A stretch of DNA of 64,000 nucleotides from Beijerinckiaceae bacterium RH AL1 (GCA_901457705.2 LR590083.2:1736597-1800596), one strand, 5' to 3'; positions 25,320-34,631 are shown, counted from the stretch's first letter. Notes: generated by a model not told the origin, from the sequence alone. Numbers and translations are program-made.

Positions 25320-28300
25320 TCAGCCGCCGAGCGAGGCCTTGGCGCGCTGCCACCAGCCGGAACGCTTCGGGCGCGAGGGGTCGAGCTCGGACGACACCGG
25401 CGCCGGCCGCTTCGGCGCGGACTCCGCCGCGACCTCCGCTTCGGGCTTTGGCGCCGCCGCAGCCGCCGGTGTGGCCTCGGGTTGCGGTGTCTCGGCCTTG
25501 GGCTCCTCCGCCTTGGGCGCGTCGACCTTAGCTTCCGGCGCTTCGGCCTTCGCCTCATGCGCCTCGGCCGGGACAGTGGTTGCCGTCGGCTCGGCATGGC
25601 CGGCTTCGGCGTGCCCGACTTGAGCGTGCTCGACATGGGCGTGCTCGACCTGGGCGTGCTCGTGCTCGGCATGCGCCGGCTCGAGCGGCGCGCCGCTCGG
25701 CTCGCCGCCGATCAGCGGCGCCTCGGCCTCGTCGGCCGTGCGGGGCTCGTCCGCGCCGTCCGCCTCGCCCTCGCTGCCGTCGCGGGCGCGCGCCTCGGCA
25801 CGCTCGCGGCTCTCGCGGGCACGGCGCCCGCCGCGGCGCGAGCGGCGACGGCGGCCGCCGCCCTCGCCCTCGTCGCGACCTTCGCCGTCCGCACCGTTGC
25901 CGTCCCCATTGCCGTCAGCAGGGCCTTCGCCCTCGTCGTCGCCGTCGGCGCCGGCCTGCACGTTGTCCTGGGCCTCGGCCTCGCGGGCGACGTCGCCGAT
26001 GAAGCTCAGCGCGTCGTCGGACGGCTGCGGCGCGTCCTGCGCGATGCCGCTCGACTCGCGATCGCGGCCGCGGCCGCGCCGGCGCCGGCGCTTGCGGCGG
26101 CCCTCTTCGCCACCCTCGCGCGGCGCCTCGCCGTGCGCGGAGGTCTCGCCCTCGCTCTCGCCGTCCTCCTCGGCCTCGTCCTCGACGAAGTCCTCGGGCT
26201 CGGGAATGTTGATCGGGATCTGGCGCGCCACCGGCTGCGGGATGCCGGTCGCCGGCTCGCCGCGCTCGACGCCGCAATAGGTCGTGCCGGTGAGATGGTC
26301 GTCGACGACGACCGAGATCTGCGCGCCGAAGCGGGCCTCGAGCTCGGCGAGGTGGGCGCGCTTGTGGTTCAGCACGTAGAGCGCCACGACGCTGCGGGCG
26401 CGCACGATGAGGTTGCGCGAGGCGTCCTGGATCAGCGCGTCCTCGATGAGGCGCAGCACGTGCAGCGCGATCGACGAGGTCGAGCGCACCATGCCGGAGC
26501 CCGCGCAATGCTCGCACATCACCGTCGAGCCCTCGAGCACGCCGGTGCGGATGCGCTGGCGGCTCATCTCGAGCAGGCCGAAATGCGAGATGCGGCCGAC
26601 CTGGATGCGGGCGCGGTCGTTCTTCAGCGCGTCCTTGATGCGCCGCTCGACGGCGCGGTTGTTGCGGTTCTCCTCCATGTCGATGAAGTCGACCACGATG
26701 AGGCCGGCGAGATCGCGCAGGCGGAGCTGGCGCGCCACCTCGTCGGCGGCCTCGAGGTTGGTGCGCAGCGCCGTGTCCTCGATGTTGTGCTCGCGCGTCG
26801 AGCGCCCCGAGTTGACGTCGATGGCGACGAGCGCCTCGGTCTGGTTGATGACGATGTAGCCGCCGGACTTCAGCGTCACCTGCGACGAAAACATCGCGTC
26901 GAGCTGCGCGTCGGCCCCGGCCTTGGTGAAGATCGGGGCGGGATCGCGCCAGGGCTGCACGTTCTTGGCGTGCGACGGCATCAGGAGGCGCATGAACTCC
27001 TTCGCCTCGCGATAGCCCTCCTCGCCGGCGACGATCACCTCCTCGACGTCCTTGTTGTAGAGGTCGCGGATGGCGCGCTTGATCAGCGAGCCTTCCTCGT
27101 AGACCAGCGTCGGGGCGGTCGAGTTGAGGGTGGTCTCGCGCACCGTCTCCCACATGCGCATCAGGTACTCGAAGTCGCGCTTCACCTCGGGCTTGGTGCG
27201 CGAGGCGCCGGCGGTGCGCAGGATCACGCCCATCCCTTCGGGGACCTCGAGCTCCTGGGCGATCGACTTCAGGCGCTGGCGGTCGTCGGCATCGGTGATC
27301 TTGCGCGAGATGCCGCCGCCGCGCGCGGTGTTCGGCATCAGCACGGAGTAGCGGCCGGCGAGCGACAGGTAGGTGGTCAGCGCGGCGCCCTTGTTGCCGC
27401 GCTCTTCCTTGACGACCTGCACCAGCAGCACCTGGCGGCGCTTGATGACCTCCTGGATCTTGTACTGGCGGCGGGGACGGTGGGCGCGCCGCGGCACCTC
27501 CTCCATCGCGTCGCCGCCGATGTGCTCGACGTCTTCCTCTTCCTCGTCGTCGGCCTCGTCGTCGTCGTGGTGCTTGGCGTGATGGCCGTTGCCGCGATGC
27601 TCGTCGTGGTGCTCGTGGCCATGAACTTCTTGGCCGTGGTGCTCGTCGTCGTGCGCGGGCTCGCCATGAGCGTGCGCCTCGTGGCCATCCTCGTCCTCGT
27701 GGGCCGGGGCGGCGCGGCCGGTCGGGCCGGTGTCGACTTCGGCGTCGCTCGGCGCAGCCTCGGTCGCCGGCGCGGCGGCGGCCGTCTCGTTGTTGGCCGC
27801 CTCGGCGGCGACGACGGCGGGCTGCTCGGGCGCCGAGGCGGCGAAGTCGGTCGGCGGCGGCGCGGCCGGCTCCTGCTGCACGTCGGCGTGCTTGATGCTG
27901 GCGCGCTGGATCAGGTCGGCCGTCGGGTCGTCGTAGGGCGGCATCTCCTCGGCCGGGAGCTGCACCGGGCGCATGTCGTCGTCGGACGGTGCGGCGGCCT
28001 CGCGCGCCGCAGGCTCGTGGTGCTCGTGCGGGTGCGTCTCTTGCGAGTGCGCCTCGTGCTCGTGCGCCTCATGCCCGGCGGACGCGTGGCGATCGGACGC
28101 CTCGTCCGGCCCGGCGTCCTCGCTGACCGACGCGTCGCCTTCGCTGCGACGGGCGGCGTGGCGGTCGCGGTCGCCGCCGCGGCGACGGCGGCTGCGGCGC
28201 GGCTTGCGCTCCTCTTCCTCCTCGTGCGCCTCCTCGGCCTCGGCCTCGAGCAGCGCCTGCCGGTCGCTGACCGGGATCTGGTAGTAGTCGGGGTGGATCT

Positions 28301-28517
28301 CGGAGAAGGCGAGGAAGCCGTGGCGGTTGCCGCCGTAGTCGACGAACGCCGCCTGCAGCGAAGGCTCGACCCGGGTGACCTTGGCTAGGTAGATATTGCC
28401 GCGCAGCTGCCGCTTGTCGGCGGATTCGAAGTCGAATTCCTCAACCCGGCTGCCCCGCAGGACGACGACCCGGGTTTCTTCCGGATGCGCCGCATCGATA
28501 AGCATCTTGTTGGCCAT
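25320..28517 (-). CDS. rne: ribonuclease E
   Basis: 1065 residues from ATG 28517. It is the main endonuclease of mRNA decay and rRNA processing. The N-terminal S1 domain is split by an insert of about 250 residues (96-347) that is extremely rich in His, Glu and Asp. The catalytic DNase-I-like region has VDFIDMEENRNNRAVERRIK and IQVGRISHFGLLEMSRQRIR, and the zinc link is CEHCAGSG. The rest is a disordered Arg/Glu/Ala/Pro-rich scaffold that should carry degradosome-binding segments. It also holds a His-rich repeat (HVEHAQVGHAEAGHAEP), and it ends RSGWWQRAKASLGG. Confidence 0.96.
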   Translation of the reverse strand: MANKMLIDAAHPEETRVVVLRGSRVEEFDFESADKRQLRGNIYLAKVTRVEPSLQAAFVDYGGNRHGFLAFSEIHPDYYQIPVSDRQALLEAEAEEAHEEEEERKPRRSRRRRGGDRDRHAARRSEGDASVSEDAGPDEASDRHASAGHEAHEHEAHSQETHPHEHHEPAAREAAAPSDDDMRPVQLPAEEMPPYDDPTADLIQRASIKHADVQQEPAAPPPTDFAASAPEQPAVVAAEAANNETAAAAPATEAAPSDAEVDTGPTGRAAPAHEDEDGHEAHAHGEPAHDDEHHGQEVHGHEHHDEHRGNGHHAKHHDDDEADDEEEEDVEHIGGDAMEEVPRRAHRPRRQYKIQEVIKRRQVLLVQVVKEERGNKGAALTTYLSLAGRYSVLMPNTARGGGISRKITDADDRQRLKSIAQELEVPEGMGVILRTAGASRTKPEVKRDFEYLMRMWETVRETTLNSTAPTLVYEEGSLIKRAIRDLYNKDVEEVIVAGEEGYREAKEFMRLLMPSHAKNVQPWRDPAPIFTKAGADAQLDAMFSSQVTLKSGGYIVINQTEALVAIDVNSGRSTREHNIEDTALRTNLEAADEVARQLRLRDLAGLIVVDFIDMEENRNNRAVERRIKDALKNDRARIQVGRISHFGLLEMSRQRIRTGVLEGSTVMCEHCAGSGMVRSTSSIALHVLRLIEDALIQDASRNLIVRARSVVALYVLNHKRAHLAELEARFGAQISVVVDDHLTGTTYCGVERGEPATGIPQPVARQIPINIPEPEDFVEDEAEEDGESEGETSAHGEAPREGGEEGRRKRRRRRGRGRDRESSGIAQDAPQPSDDALSFIGDVAREAEAQDNVQAGADGDDEGEGPADGNGDGNGADGEGRDEGEGGGRRRRSRRGGRRARESRERAEARARDGSEGEADGADEPRTADEAEAPLIGGEPSGAPLEPAHAEHEHAQVEHAHVEHAQVGHAEAGHAEPTATTVPAEAHEAKAEAPEAKVDAPKAEEPKAETPQPEATPAAAAAPKPEAEVAAESAPKRPAPVSSELDPSRPKRSGWWQRAKASLGG

Positions 28518-29110
28518 TGAAAACTCGTCTGAGCGCGGGTCGGCGACAGCGCGTGGGCGCGGCCGAGGCGTCGCTCGCAAAGAGGGAAAGGGGTGGCGCC
28601 TTCCGGCGCCGCATGATTTCGAGTCGGCCGGCCGAGTCGGGGCCGGACCCATGAGTTGAGTGCAGGGAATCGGAGAAAAGAACGTCGCGGTGGGCGCAAG
28701 GCCGGGCGCCGATCACGCGCGAGGACGCCGCGGCTGCGGTGACCTGCCCGTCGATCGAAAACCTGTTGTCAGGACAGCCCATGTCCTCTCGAGACCTGTC
28801 GCGGTGCGTTTCCGGATCAACAGGATCGGGGACGCACTACCGTTGACGATTCGATCGAACCCGACACCGCCTGGCAGAGCTGCCCTCTCGGCGCGAGGCC
28901 CGGACCGGACAGCCGAAGCTGTCTTCGCCAAAACCGAACACGGATATCCTTATCGCGGAATTCGATCGGCTTGGCAAGGACTGTGACCGATACGTCACAG
29001 TCACCCACGGAGGGCTCCTGCGTACTTATCCCCTGTTAACCGCGCGGGCTTAAGCCCGTACCCTTGGGTTGCCGAAACCCTTGGGGTCGCCAAGGCGCAG
29101 CGGGGCAGGG
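28518..29110. promoter_or_regulatory. 593-bp divergent region between rne and amidase
   Basis: No gene is supported here. It must contain the rne promoter and long 5' leader (leftward) and the amidase promoter (rightward). A perfect dyad ACTGTGAC-N6-GTCACAGT lies at 28980-29001, a palindrome CGGGCTTAAGCCCG at 29045-29058, and repeated CCCTTGGG/CCAAGG segments at 29060-29095. Rne leaders are known to fold and autoregulate RNase E in enterobacteria, so a structured leader is a reasonable expectation here, not a demonstration. Confidence 0.5.
28980..29001. promoter_or_regulatory. perfect inverted repeat, candidate operator
   Basis: ACTGTGACCGATAC followed by GTCACAGT has two perfect 8-base arms around six bases. 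It contains TGTGA and TCACA, the halves of a CRP-family site, but separated by eight instead of six bases. It lies about 110 bases upstream of the amidase start and 460 bases upstream of rne. The binding protein is unknown. Confidence 0.45.
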
Positions 29111-30412
29111 ATGGATCGCAAGGCCGGAACGAGCCTGTACCTGGCGGCACTCGCCGCGCTGGCGATCCTCGCGACGCCGGCGGCGGCGGCCGGGCTCGTG
29201 GGCGGCCGCGCCGCGCATGCCGCAAGCCAGCCGGTCGACGTCTCGCCAGTCGACGTCACCAGCGCCTCTCTCACCGGCGGTCCCGACAAGGCCGAGCTGT
29301 CGTTCGATCTCTCGGCGCCCGTCGCGCCGACGGCCTATGTGGTTGCCGACCCCGACCGGGTCATCGTCGAGCTGCCGGACACCGTCTTCTCGGCGCCGCA
29401 GCCGACAAGCAAGCCAACGAGCCGCCGGCACCACCGCCAGGCCGACCTCGTCGCCTCCTATCGCTTCGGCCTCGTCGGGGCGGCGCGCTCGCGAATCGTC
29501 GTCGACCTCGCGGCCCCGGCCAAGATCGCGTCCGCCGCCATCGTGCAGTCGGCCGGGCATCCCCGCCTAGTCGTCAGCCTGGCGCGCACCGACGTCGCCG
29601 GCTTCCGCGCCGCCGCGCGCGCCCATGCGCTCGTCGCCGCCGCGCCCGCGCCGGCGGTCGAGCCCGTCGCGGCGCCGGGGCTTGCCACCATCGTCCTCGA
29701 TGCCGGCCACGGCGGTCCCGACACCGGCGCGATCGTCAACGGCGTCGTCGAAAAGGACGTGACGCTCGCCTTCGCCAACGCGCTCGCCGCCAAGCTGCGC
29801 GCCCACGGCGGCTTCAACGTCGTGATGACCCGCGACACCGACGTCTTCGTGCCGCTCGCCGGCCGCGTGCAGGTGGCGCGCGACGCCAAGGCCGCGCTGA
29901 TGGTCTCGGTCCACGCCGACACGCTGCCCGAGACCGCCGACGTCAGCGGCGCCACCGTCTATACCGTCTCCGACAGAGCGTCGGACGCCTACGCCGCCAA
30001 GGTCGCCGCCAAGGAGAACGCCGCCGATGCGGCCGCCGGCGGCGAGGGGCAGGGGGACACGGCCGACATCAACGACATCCTCTTCGACCTCACCCGGCAG
30101 GAGACGCGCGCCTACAGCCACGTCTTCGCGCGCACGCTCGTCAACTACTGGAAGGTGGCGGGCCGCCTGAACAAGAACCCGCAGCGCGCCGCCGGTTTCG
30201 TCGTCCTCAAGGCGCCCGACGTGCCCTCCGTCCTGCTCGAGCTCGGCTACCTGTCGAATCCGGGCGATGCCGCCGACCTCACCGCCGACGCCTGGCGCGA
30301 CAAGGCGAGCGGCCGCATGGCCGAGGCGATCGAGTCGTACTTCGCCGACCGCAACGGGCCGGCGAAGGCGGCAGCCGGCGTGCCGATGCCGCTGCGCCAG
30401 GCGGCGCGCTAG
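29111..30412 (+). CDS. amiC: N-acetylmuramoyl-L-alanine amidase with AMIN domain
   Basis: 433 residues from ATG 29111. Signal peptide near residues 1-26, an AMIN domain (LSFDLSAPVAPTAYVVADPD) that targets septal peptidoglycan, and an Amidase_3 domain with zinc ligands in IVLDAGHGGPDTGAI, EKDVTLAFANAL and VSVHADTLPE and the catalytic Glu in LLELGYLSNPGD. It cleaves the peptide stem from the glycan during cell separation. PBP1a follows, as is usual in this class. Confidence 0.94.
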   Translation: MDRKAGTSLYLAALAALAILATPAAAAGLVGGRAAHAASQPVDVSPVDVTSASLTGGPDKAELSFDLSAPVAPTAYVVADPDRVIVELPDTVFSAPQPTSKPTSRRHHRQADLVASYRFGLVGAARSRIVVDLAAPAKIASAAIVQSAGHPRLVVSLARTDVAGFRAAARAHALVAAAPAPAVEPVAAPGLATIVLDAGHGGPDTGAIVNGVVEKDVTLAFANALAAKLRAHGGFNVVMTRDTDVFVPLAGRVQVARDAKAALMVSVHADTLPETADVSGATVYTVSDRASDAYAAKVAAKENAADAAAGGEGQGDTADINDILFDLTRQETRAYSHVFARTLVNYWKVAGRLNKNPQRAAGFVVLKAPDVPSVLLELGYLSNPGDAADLTADAWRDKASGRMAEAIESYFADRNGPAKAAAGVPMPLRQAAR

Positions 30413-30578
30413 GGCGCAAGGGCATCGCGCGGCGGCGGCCGCGAAAAAGCCCGCAGGGACGGCGGCGCCGCGCCGCCGCTCCACCTTAAAATCGCCTCAC
30501 GCAATCGCGAGGAAGGGCCATTCCCGTGGCTCGGCTTCCCGCACGCCTGCGCGCGCTCGGGCCCCGAAAGGCATCTGA

Positions 30579-32984
30579 ATGCGGCTCATCGGACGTTTCC
30601 TCGGCCTCGTCTTCGCGACCGGCGCGATCCTCGTCGTGATCGCCATCGGCGCCGGCATGGCCGTGGTCTACAAGTACGAGAAGGAGCTGCCCGACTACAG
30701 CCAGCTGAAGAACTACGAGCCGCCGGTGATGACGCGCGTCCACGCCTCGGACGGCTCGGTGCTCGCCGAGTATTCGCGCGAGCGGCGCCTCTACCTTCCC
30801 TCCTCGGCGATCCCAGCCTTGGTGAAGGAGGCCTTCATCTCGGCCGAGGACAAGAGCTTCTACACCCACGCCGGCGTCGATCCCGAGGGCATCCTGCGCG
30901 CCGCCATCGTGCAGGTCCAGGGCGGCCACATGCAGGGCGCCTCGACGATCACCCAGCAGGTCGCCAAGAACTTCCTGCTCACCAACGAGCGCTCCTACGA
31001 CCGCAAGATCAAGGAGGCGCTGCTCTCCTTCCAGATCGAGTCCGCCTTCTCCAAGGAGAAGATCCTCGAGCTGTACCTCAACGAAATCTACCTCGGCCTC
31101 GGCAACTACGGGGTCGCGGCGGCGGCGCTCAACTACTTCGGCAAGTCGGTGCACGAGCTGTCGGTCGCCGAGTGCGCCTATCTCGCGGCGCTGCCCAAGG
31201 GGCCGAACAACTACCAGCCGTTCACCCACACCGAGCGCGCCAAGGAGCGCCGCAACTGGGTCATCGACCGCATGGTCGAGAACGGCTACGTCTCGAAGGC
31301 CGACGGCGAGACGGCCAAGAGCCAGCCGCTCGGCGTCACCACCCGCGTGCTGTCGCCCAACACCTATTCCGCCGGCTTCTTCGCCGAGGAGGTGCGCCGC
31401 GAGCTCTCCGAGCGCTACGGCGAGAAGAAGCTCTACGACGGCGGCCTGTCGGTGCGCACCACGCTCGACCCCAAGATGCAGGCGCTGGCGCGCAAGGCGC
31501 TCGCCGACGGCCTCGTGCGCTACGACGAGGCGCACGGCTTCCGCGGCCCGATGCGCCACATCGACACCGCCGGCGACTGGGGCCCGCCGCTGGCCGACGT
31601 GCCGGCGCTGGGCGACGTCGCGCCCTGGAAGCTCGCCGTCGTGCTCGACATGAACGGCAACGAGGCGCGCATCGGCATCCAGCCGAAGAAGCTGCCGAAC
31701 GGCTCGGTCGAGCTCGAGCGCGTCACCGGCACGATGGGGCAGGTCGGCCTGCACTGGACACGCGGCAACGGCCGCAACGGCCTGACACCGGGCGACGTGA
31801 TCTACGCCGAGCCGCTCGACGGCAAGCCCGGCCAGTATCGCCTGCGCCAGATCCCCGAGGTCTCGGGCGCCATCATCGCCATGGACCCCTACACCGGCCG
31901 CGTCTTCGCGATGGTCGGCGGCTTCTCCTTCGACCAGTCGGAGTTCAACCGCGCGACGCAGGCGATGCGCCAGCCCGGCTCCTCGTTCAAGCCGTTCGTC
32001 TACGCAACCGCGCTGGACAACGGCTACACGCCGTCCTCGGTCGTGCTCGACGAGCCGATCACCATCTCGCTCGGGCCGGGCATGGGCTCGTGGACGCCGC
32101 AGAACTTCGAGGGCAAGTCCGGCGGCCCGCACACGCTGCGCTACGGCATCGAGCACTCGATCAACCAGATGACGGTGCGCCTCGCCCGCGACGTCGGCAT
32201 GCCGCTGATCGCCGAGTATGCCAAGCGCTTCGGCATCTACGACGACCTGCCGCCCTATCTCTCGATGTCGCTCGGCGCCGGCGAGACCACGCTGATGCGC
32301 ATGACGACCGCCTACTCGATGCTCGCCAACGGCGGCAAGAAGATCAAGTCGACGCTGATCGACCGCATCCAGGACCGCTGGGGCCACACGATCTACAAGC
32401 ACGACGAGCGCATCTGCGAGGGCTGCAACGAGGACAAGTTCGACCCCGACGAGGAGCCGAAGCTCATCGACAAGCGCGAGCAGGTGCTCGACCCGCTCAC
32501 CGCCTACCAGATCACCTCGATCATGGAGGGCGTGATCCAGCGCGGCACGGGGCAGGTGATCAAGTCGGTCGGCAAGCACCTCGCCGGCAAGACCGGCACG
32601 ACCAACGACGCCAAGGACCTGTGGTTCGTCGGCTACTCGCCCGACCTCACCGTCGGCGTGTTCATGGGCTACGACCGGCCGCAATCGCTCGGCGACTCGG
32701 CGCAGGCCGCGCTCTACACGGCGCCGATCTTCCGCGACTTCATGGCGATGGAGCTGAAGGGCAAGCCCGACATCCCGTTCCGCGTGCCGCCGGGCATCAA
32801 GCTGATCTCGGTCGACGCGCGCTCCGGCCAGCGCTCGTCGGGCCAGGGCTCGATCCTCGAGGCATTCAAGCCCGGCACCGCGCCGCCCGAGAGCTACGCC
32901 GGCGGCGACGCCTCGCCGCGCCAGCTCGAGCCGGCAGCCGAGCCCGACCAGGCGGTGGGCTCGGGGACGGGCGGGCTGTACTGA
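30579..32984 (+). CDS. mrcA: penicillin-binding protein 1A
   Basis: 801 residues, bifunctional peptidoglycan glycosyltransferase and transpeptidase. It has an N-terminal membrane anchor, glycosyltransferase motifs (EAFISAEDKSFYTHAGVD, GASTITQQVAKNFLLTNERS), an OB-like insert, then the transpeptidase motifs SSFK (RQPGSSFKPFVYATALD), SIN and KTGTT (LAGKTGTTNDAKDLWFVG). Full length. In related genomes prfB follows directly. Here about 4.8 kb of other genes intervene. Confidence 0.97.
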   Translation: MRLIGRFLGLVFATGAILVVIAIGAGMAVVYKYEKELPDYSQLKNYEPPVMTRVHASDGSVLAEYSRERRLYLPSSAIPALVKEAFISAEDKSFYTHAGVDPEGILRAAIVQVQGGHMQGASTITQQVAKNFLLTNERSYDRKIKEALLSFQIESAFSKEKILELYLNEIYLGLGNYGVAAAALNYFGKSVHELSVAECAYLAALPKGPNNYQPFTHTERAKERRNWVIDRMVENGYVSKADGETAKSQPLGVTTRVLSPNTYSAGFFAEEVRRELSERYGEKKLYDGGLSVRTTLDPKMQALARKALADGLVRYDEAHGFRGPMRHIDTAGDWGPPLADVPALGDVAPWKLAVVLDMNGNEARIGIQPKKLPNGSVELERVTGTMGQVGLHWTRGNGRNGLTPGDVIYAEPLDGKPGQYRLRQIPEVSGAIIAMDPYTGRVFAMVGGFSFDQSEFNRATQAMRQPGSSFKPFVYATALDNGYTPSSVVLDEPITISLGPGMGSWTPQNFEGKSGGPHTLRYGIEHSINQMTVRLARDVGMPLIAEYAKRFGIYDDLPPYLSMSLGAGETTLMRMTTAYSMLANGGKKIKSTLIDRIQDRWGHTIYKHDERICEGCNEDKFDPDEEPKLIDKREQVLDPLTAYQITSIMEGVIQRGTGQVIKSVGKHLAGKTGTTNDAKDLWFVGYSPDLTVGVFMGYDRPQSLGDSAQAALYTAPIFRDFMAMELKGKPDIPFRVPPGIKLISVDARSGQRSSGQGSILEAFKPGTAPPESYAGGDASPRQLEPAAEPDQAVGSGTGGLY

Positions 32985-33095
32985 CGGGCAGCGCAGACAC
33001 TCACGCAGCATGCCTAACGTTGGGTTAATTCCGCTTTGCTTTTCCTGCAAGGTTTGCCAAGACTACGTTGCGGCGTACTGCGTGGGACCGAAGTC

Positions 33096-33491
33096 ATGAA
33101 AATGTATCGCACTGTAGCGGCCGCCGTAATGGCCGCCGGCGCCATGGTCGCGGGCGCCGCCGCGGCGAGCGCGCATTATCGCGGGCATGTCTATCCCGGC
33201 TGCAATTGCGGCCCGATCGCGCCGACGACGCATGTTCGGACGATCCATACTTCGAAGGCCGAGACGCGCTACCACGACGTCCACGTCGTCAAGCACGTGC
33301 ACCGGGTGCACCAGGTGACCAACATCACCCGCATCCAGCCGATCTTCCACATCCACGAGGTGACGCGCATCCACCACCACACGGTGGTCGAGACGCGCAA
33401 CGCCTATCGCAACGTGACGGAGCACCTCACGCCGATCCGCGTCGTCACGCACAGCGTCCAGAACTTCTACGACTGCCACTGCGGGCGCTAG
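33096..33491 (+). CDS. secreted histidine-rich protein
   Basis: 131 residues from ATG 33096. A signal peptide (MYRTVAAAVMAAGAMVAGAA) is followed by a mature domain with more than 15 histidines in patterned blocks, VHVVKHVHRVHQVTNITRIQ and HIHEVTRIHHHTVVETRNAY, and two Cys pairs (CNCG near the start, CHCG at the end). Alternating His with Val/Ile suggests a beta structure with metal-binding faces. I recall related unnamed proteins in Hyphomicrobiales. A zinc, copper or nickel role is inferred only. Confidence 0.75.
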   Translation: MKMYRTVAAAVMAAGAMVAGAAAASAHYRGHVYPGCNCGPIAPTTHVRTIHTSKAETRYHDVHVVKHVHRVHQVTNITRIQPIFHIHEVTRIHHHTVVETRNAYRNVTEHLTPIRVVTHSVQNFYDCHCGR

Positions 33492-33530
33492 CGCGGGGGC
33501 GGCTTGCTGCGGGCCTAGCCCGGGTCGGGC

Positions 33531-34490
33531 TCACTGCGGGCGGTCGCCCGCAGCGGGCTGTTTTCTCGCGCTGAGCCCGGCGTCGTGCGCTGGCCTGTGG
33601 TGGCGCGGGCCGGCGGCGATCGCGAAGGGGTGGCGCGGCAGGCTGCCGGTCACCGCGTCGTCCTGCGCCTCCTGGCGCACCGGCTCGGGCGCCTCGTCCG
33701 GCCCCGCATCCGCGACGTCCGGCGCCAGGCAGGCGGCCGGGCAGGCCGGCGCGTGGCCGACGAGCGCCGCCATCGCCGAGCCCGGGCCGGCGGCGCAGAC
33801 GCGGCCGAGATAGGCCTTGTCCTCCGCCCCGTAGTTCGGGATGCCGCAGGAGGCCGCCATCACCCGCTCCGCCTGCGACCACAGCGCCGCGACCGCCGCT
33901 CTCGCGCCCGGCGCCTGCAAGCCTCGCCACGTCGCCGGCTCTTTCTCCCGCGCAATCTCGGCATAGGCCGCCGTGAACGCCATCAGCGCCGCGAGCCCGT
34001 CGCGATGATCGACGACCTCGTCGTGCGAGCGCAACGCCTTGAGATCGACCGCCGCCGAGAGGTCGTGCGTGTAGGCGTTAAGCTCGTCGAGCAGGTACAG
34101 AAAATCGGTCGCCGACGACGCCTTGCCGCGCGTCAGGTAGATGTCGACAAAGCTGTCGGGACCGAACTGCCGCGCGATCCGCCACGGCGGCATGAAGCCG
34201 GAGACTTCATGCGGCCGCGGCACCGCCCCGCCGCCGACGAGCGGAAAGGCATCCGTCTCGCCGGTCACATAGTGCGTCGACTCGTGCACCGCCGTCGGAA
34301 GCCCGTACTCCGCCTCCGCGCAGTCGATCCATCCCGCAAAGAAGTCGGGCCGCGCCTGCCGATAGATCGCCGCGCCATCCGGCGACGACGCCTCCAGAAT
34401 GCCGATCGCCTTAGCCCGGCAGTCGGCGTGCGCTGCGGCGGGGACGAGGAGGAGCGCGGCGATGGCCGCCGCAGGGAAGGGCAGGCGCAT
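33531..34490 (-). CDS. secreted protein with HExxH motif, possible metallopeptidase
   Basis: 319 residues. Signal peptide (MRLPFPAAAIAALLLVPAAA, cut near AHA) and a mature domain in which LPTAVHESTHYVTGE gives HESTH at residues 69-73, the HExxH pattern of zinc peptidases. A second Glu follows at a plausible distance, and ELNAYTHDLSAAVDLKALRS lies further on. Five or six cysteines could form disulfides. The last 50 residues are low-complexity. No family name is recognised and activity is unproven. It converges on the His-rich gene. Confidence 0.65.
   Translation of the reverse strand: MRLPFPAAAIAALLLVPAAAHADCRAKAIGILEASSPDGAAIYRQARPDFFAGWIDCAEAEYGLPTAVHESTHYVTGETDAFPLVGGGAVPRPHEVSGFMPPWRIARQFGPDSFVDIYLTRGKASSATDFLYLLDELNAYTHDLSAAVDLKALRSHDEVVDHRDGLAALMAFTAAYAEIAREKEPATWRGLQAPGARAAVAALWSQAERVMAASCGIPNYGAEDKAYLGRVCAAGPGSAMAALVGHAPACPAACLAPDVADAGPDEAPEPVRQEAQDDAVTGSLPRHPFAIAAGPRHHRPAHDAGLSARKQPAAGDRPQ
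33534..33566 (+). terminator. hairpin with T-run downstream of the His-rich gene
   Basis: CTGCGGGCG (33534-33542) and CGCCCGCAG (33545-33553) form a near-perfect stem, followed after CGGGC by TGTTTTCT. On the rightward strand this resembles an intrinsic terminator 43 bases after the His-rich gene. It overlaps the last codons of the leftward HExxH gene. Confidence 0.45.
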
Positions 34491-34631
34491 GCGGGCCGCT
34501 CGCCGAGGATCGCACGAGGCTGGCGAAACAGGGTGAATTTTCCGTCACCGATGCGCTCGGCGGTGTGCACACCCGCAACGCACACCACTTCCCGAAGTTG
34601 ATATCCTGGGTCTGCAATCAGGCAGGCGGCA

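Noticed and set aside
25482-28388. A 968-codon rightward open frame antisense to rne
   Set aside because: It lies wholly within rne, in GC-rich DNA where antisense frames stay open by composition. Its translation is Arg/Leu/Val low-complexity without any domain.
30440-30483. GC-rich hairpin (GGCGGCGCCGCGCCGCC) between the amidase and mrcA as a terminator
   Set aside because: No T-run follows it on either strand and such self-complementary GC strings are common in this DNA, so I do not call it.
30486-33050. An 854-codon leftward open frame antisense to mrcA
   Set aside because: It is a shadow of a clearly real PBP1a gene. The translated sequence is Arg/Asp/Val-rich without motifs.
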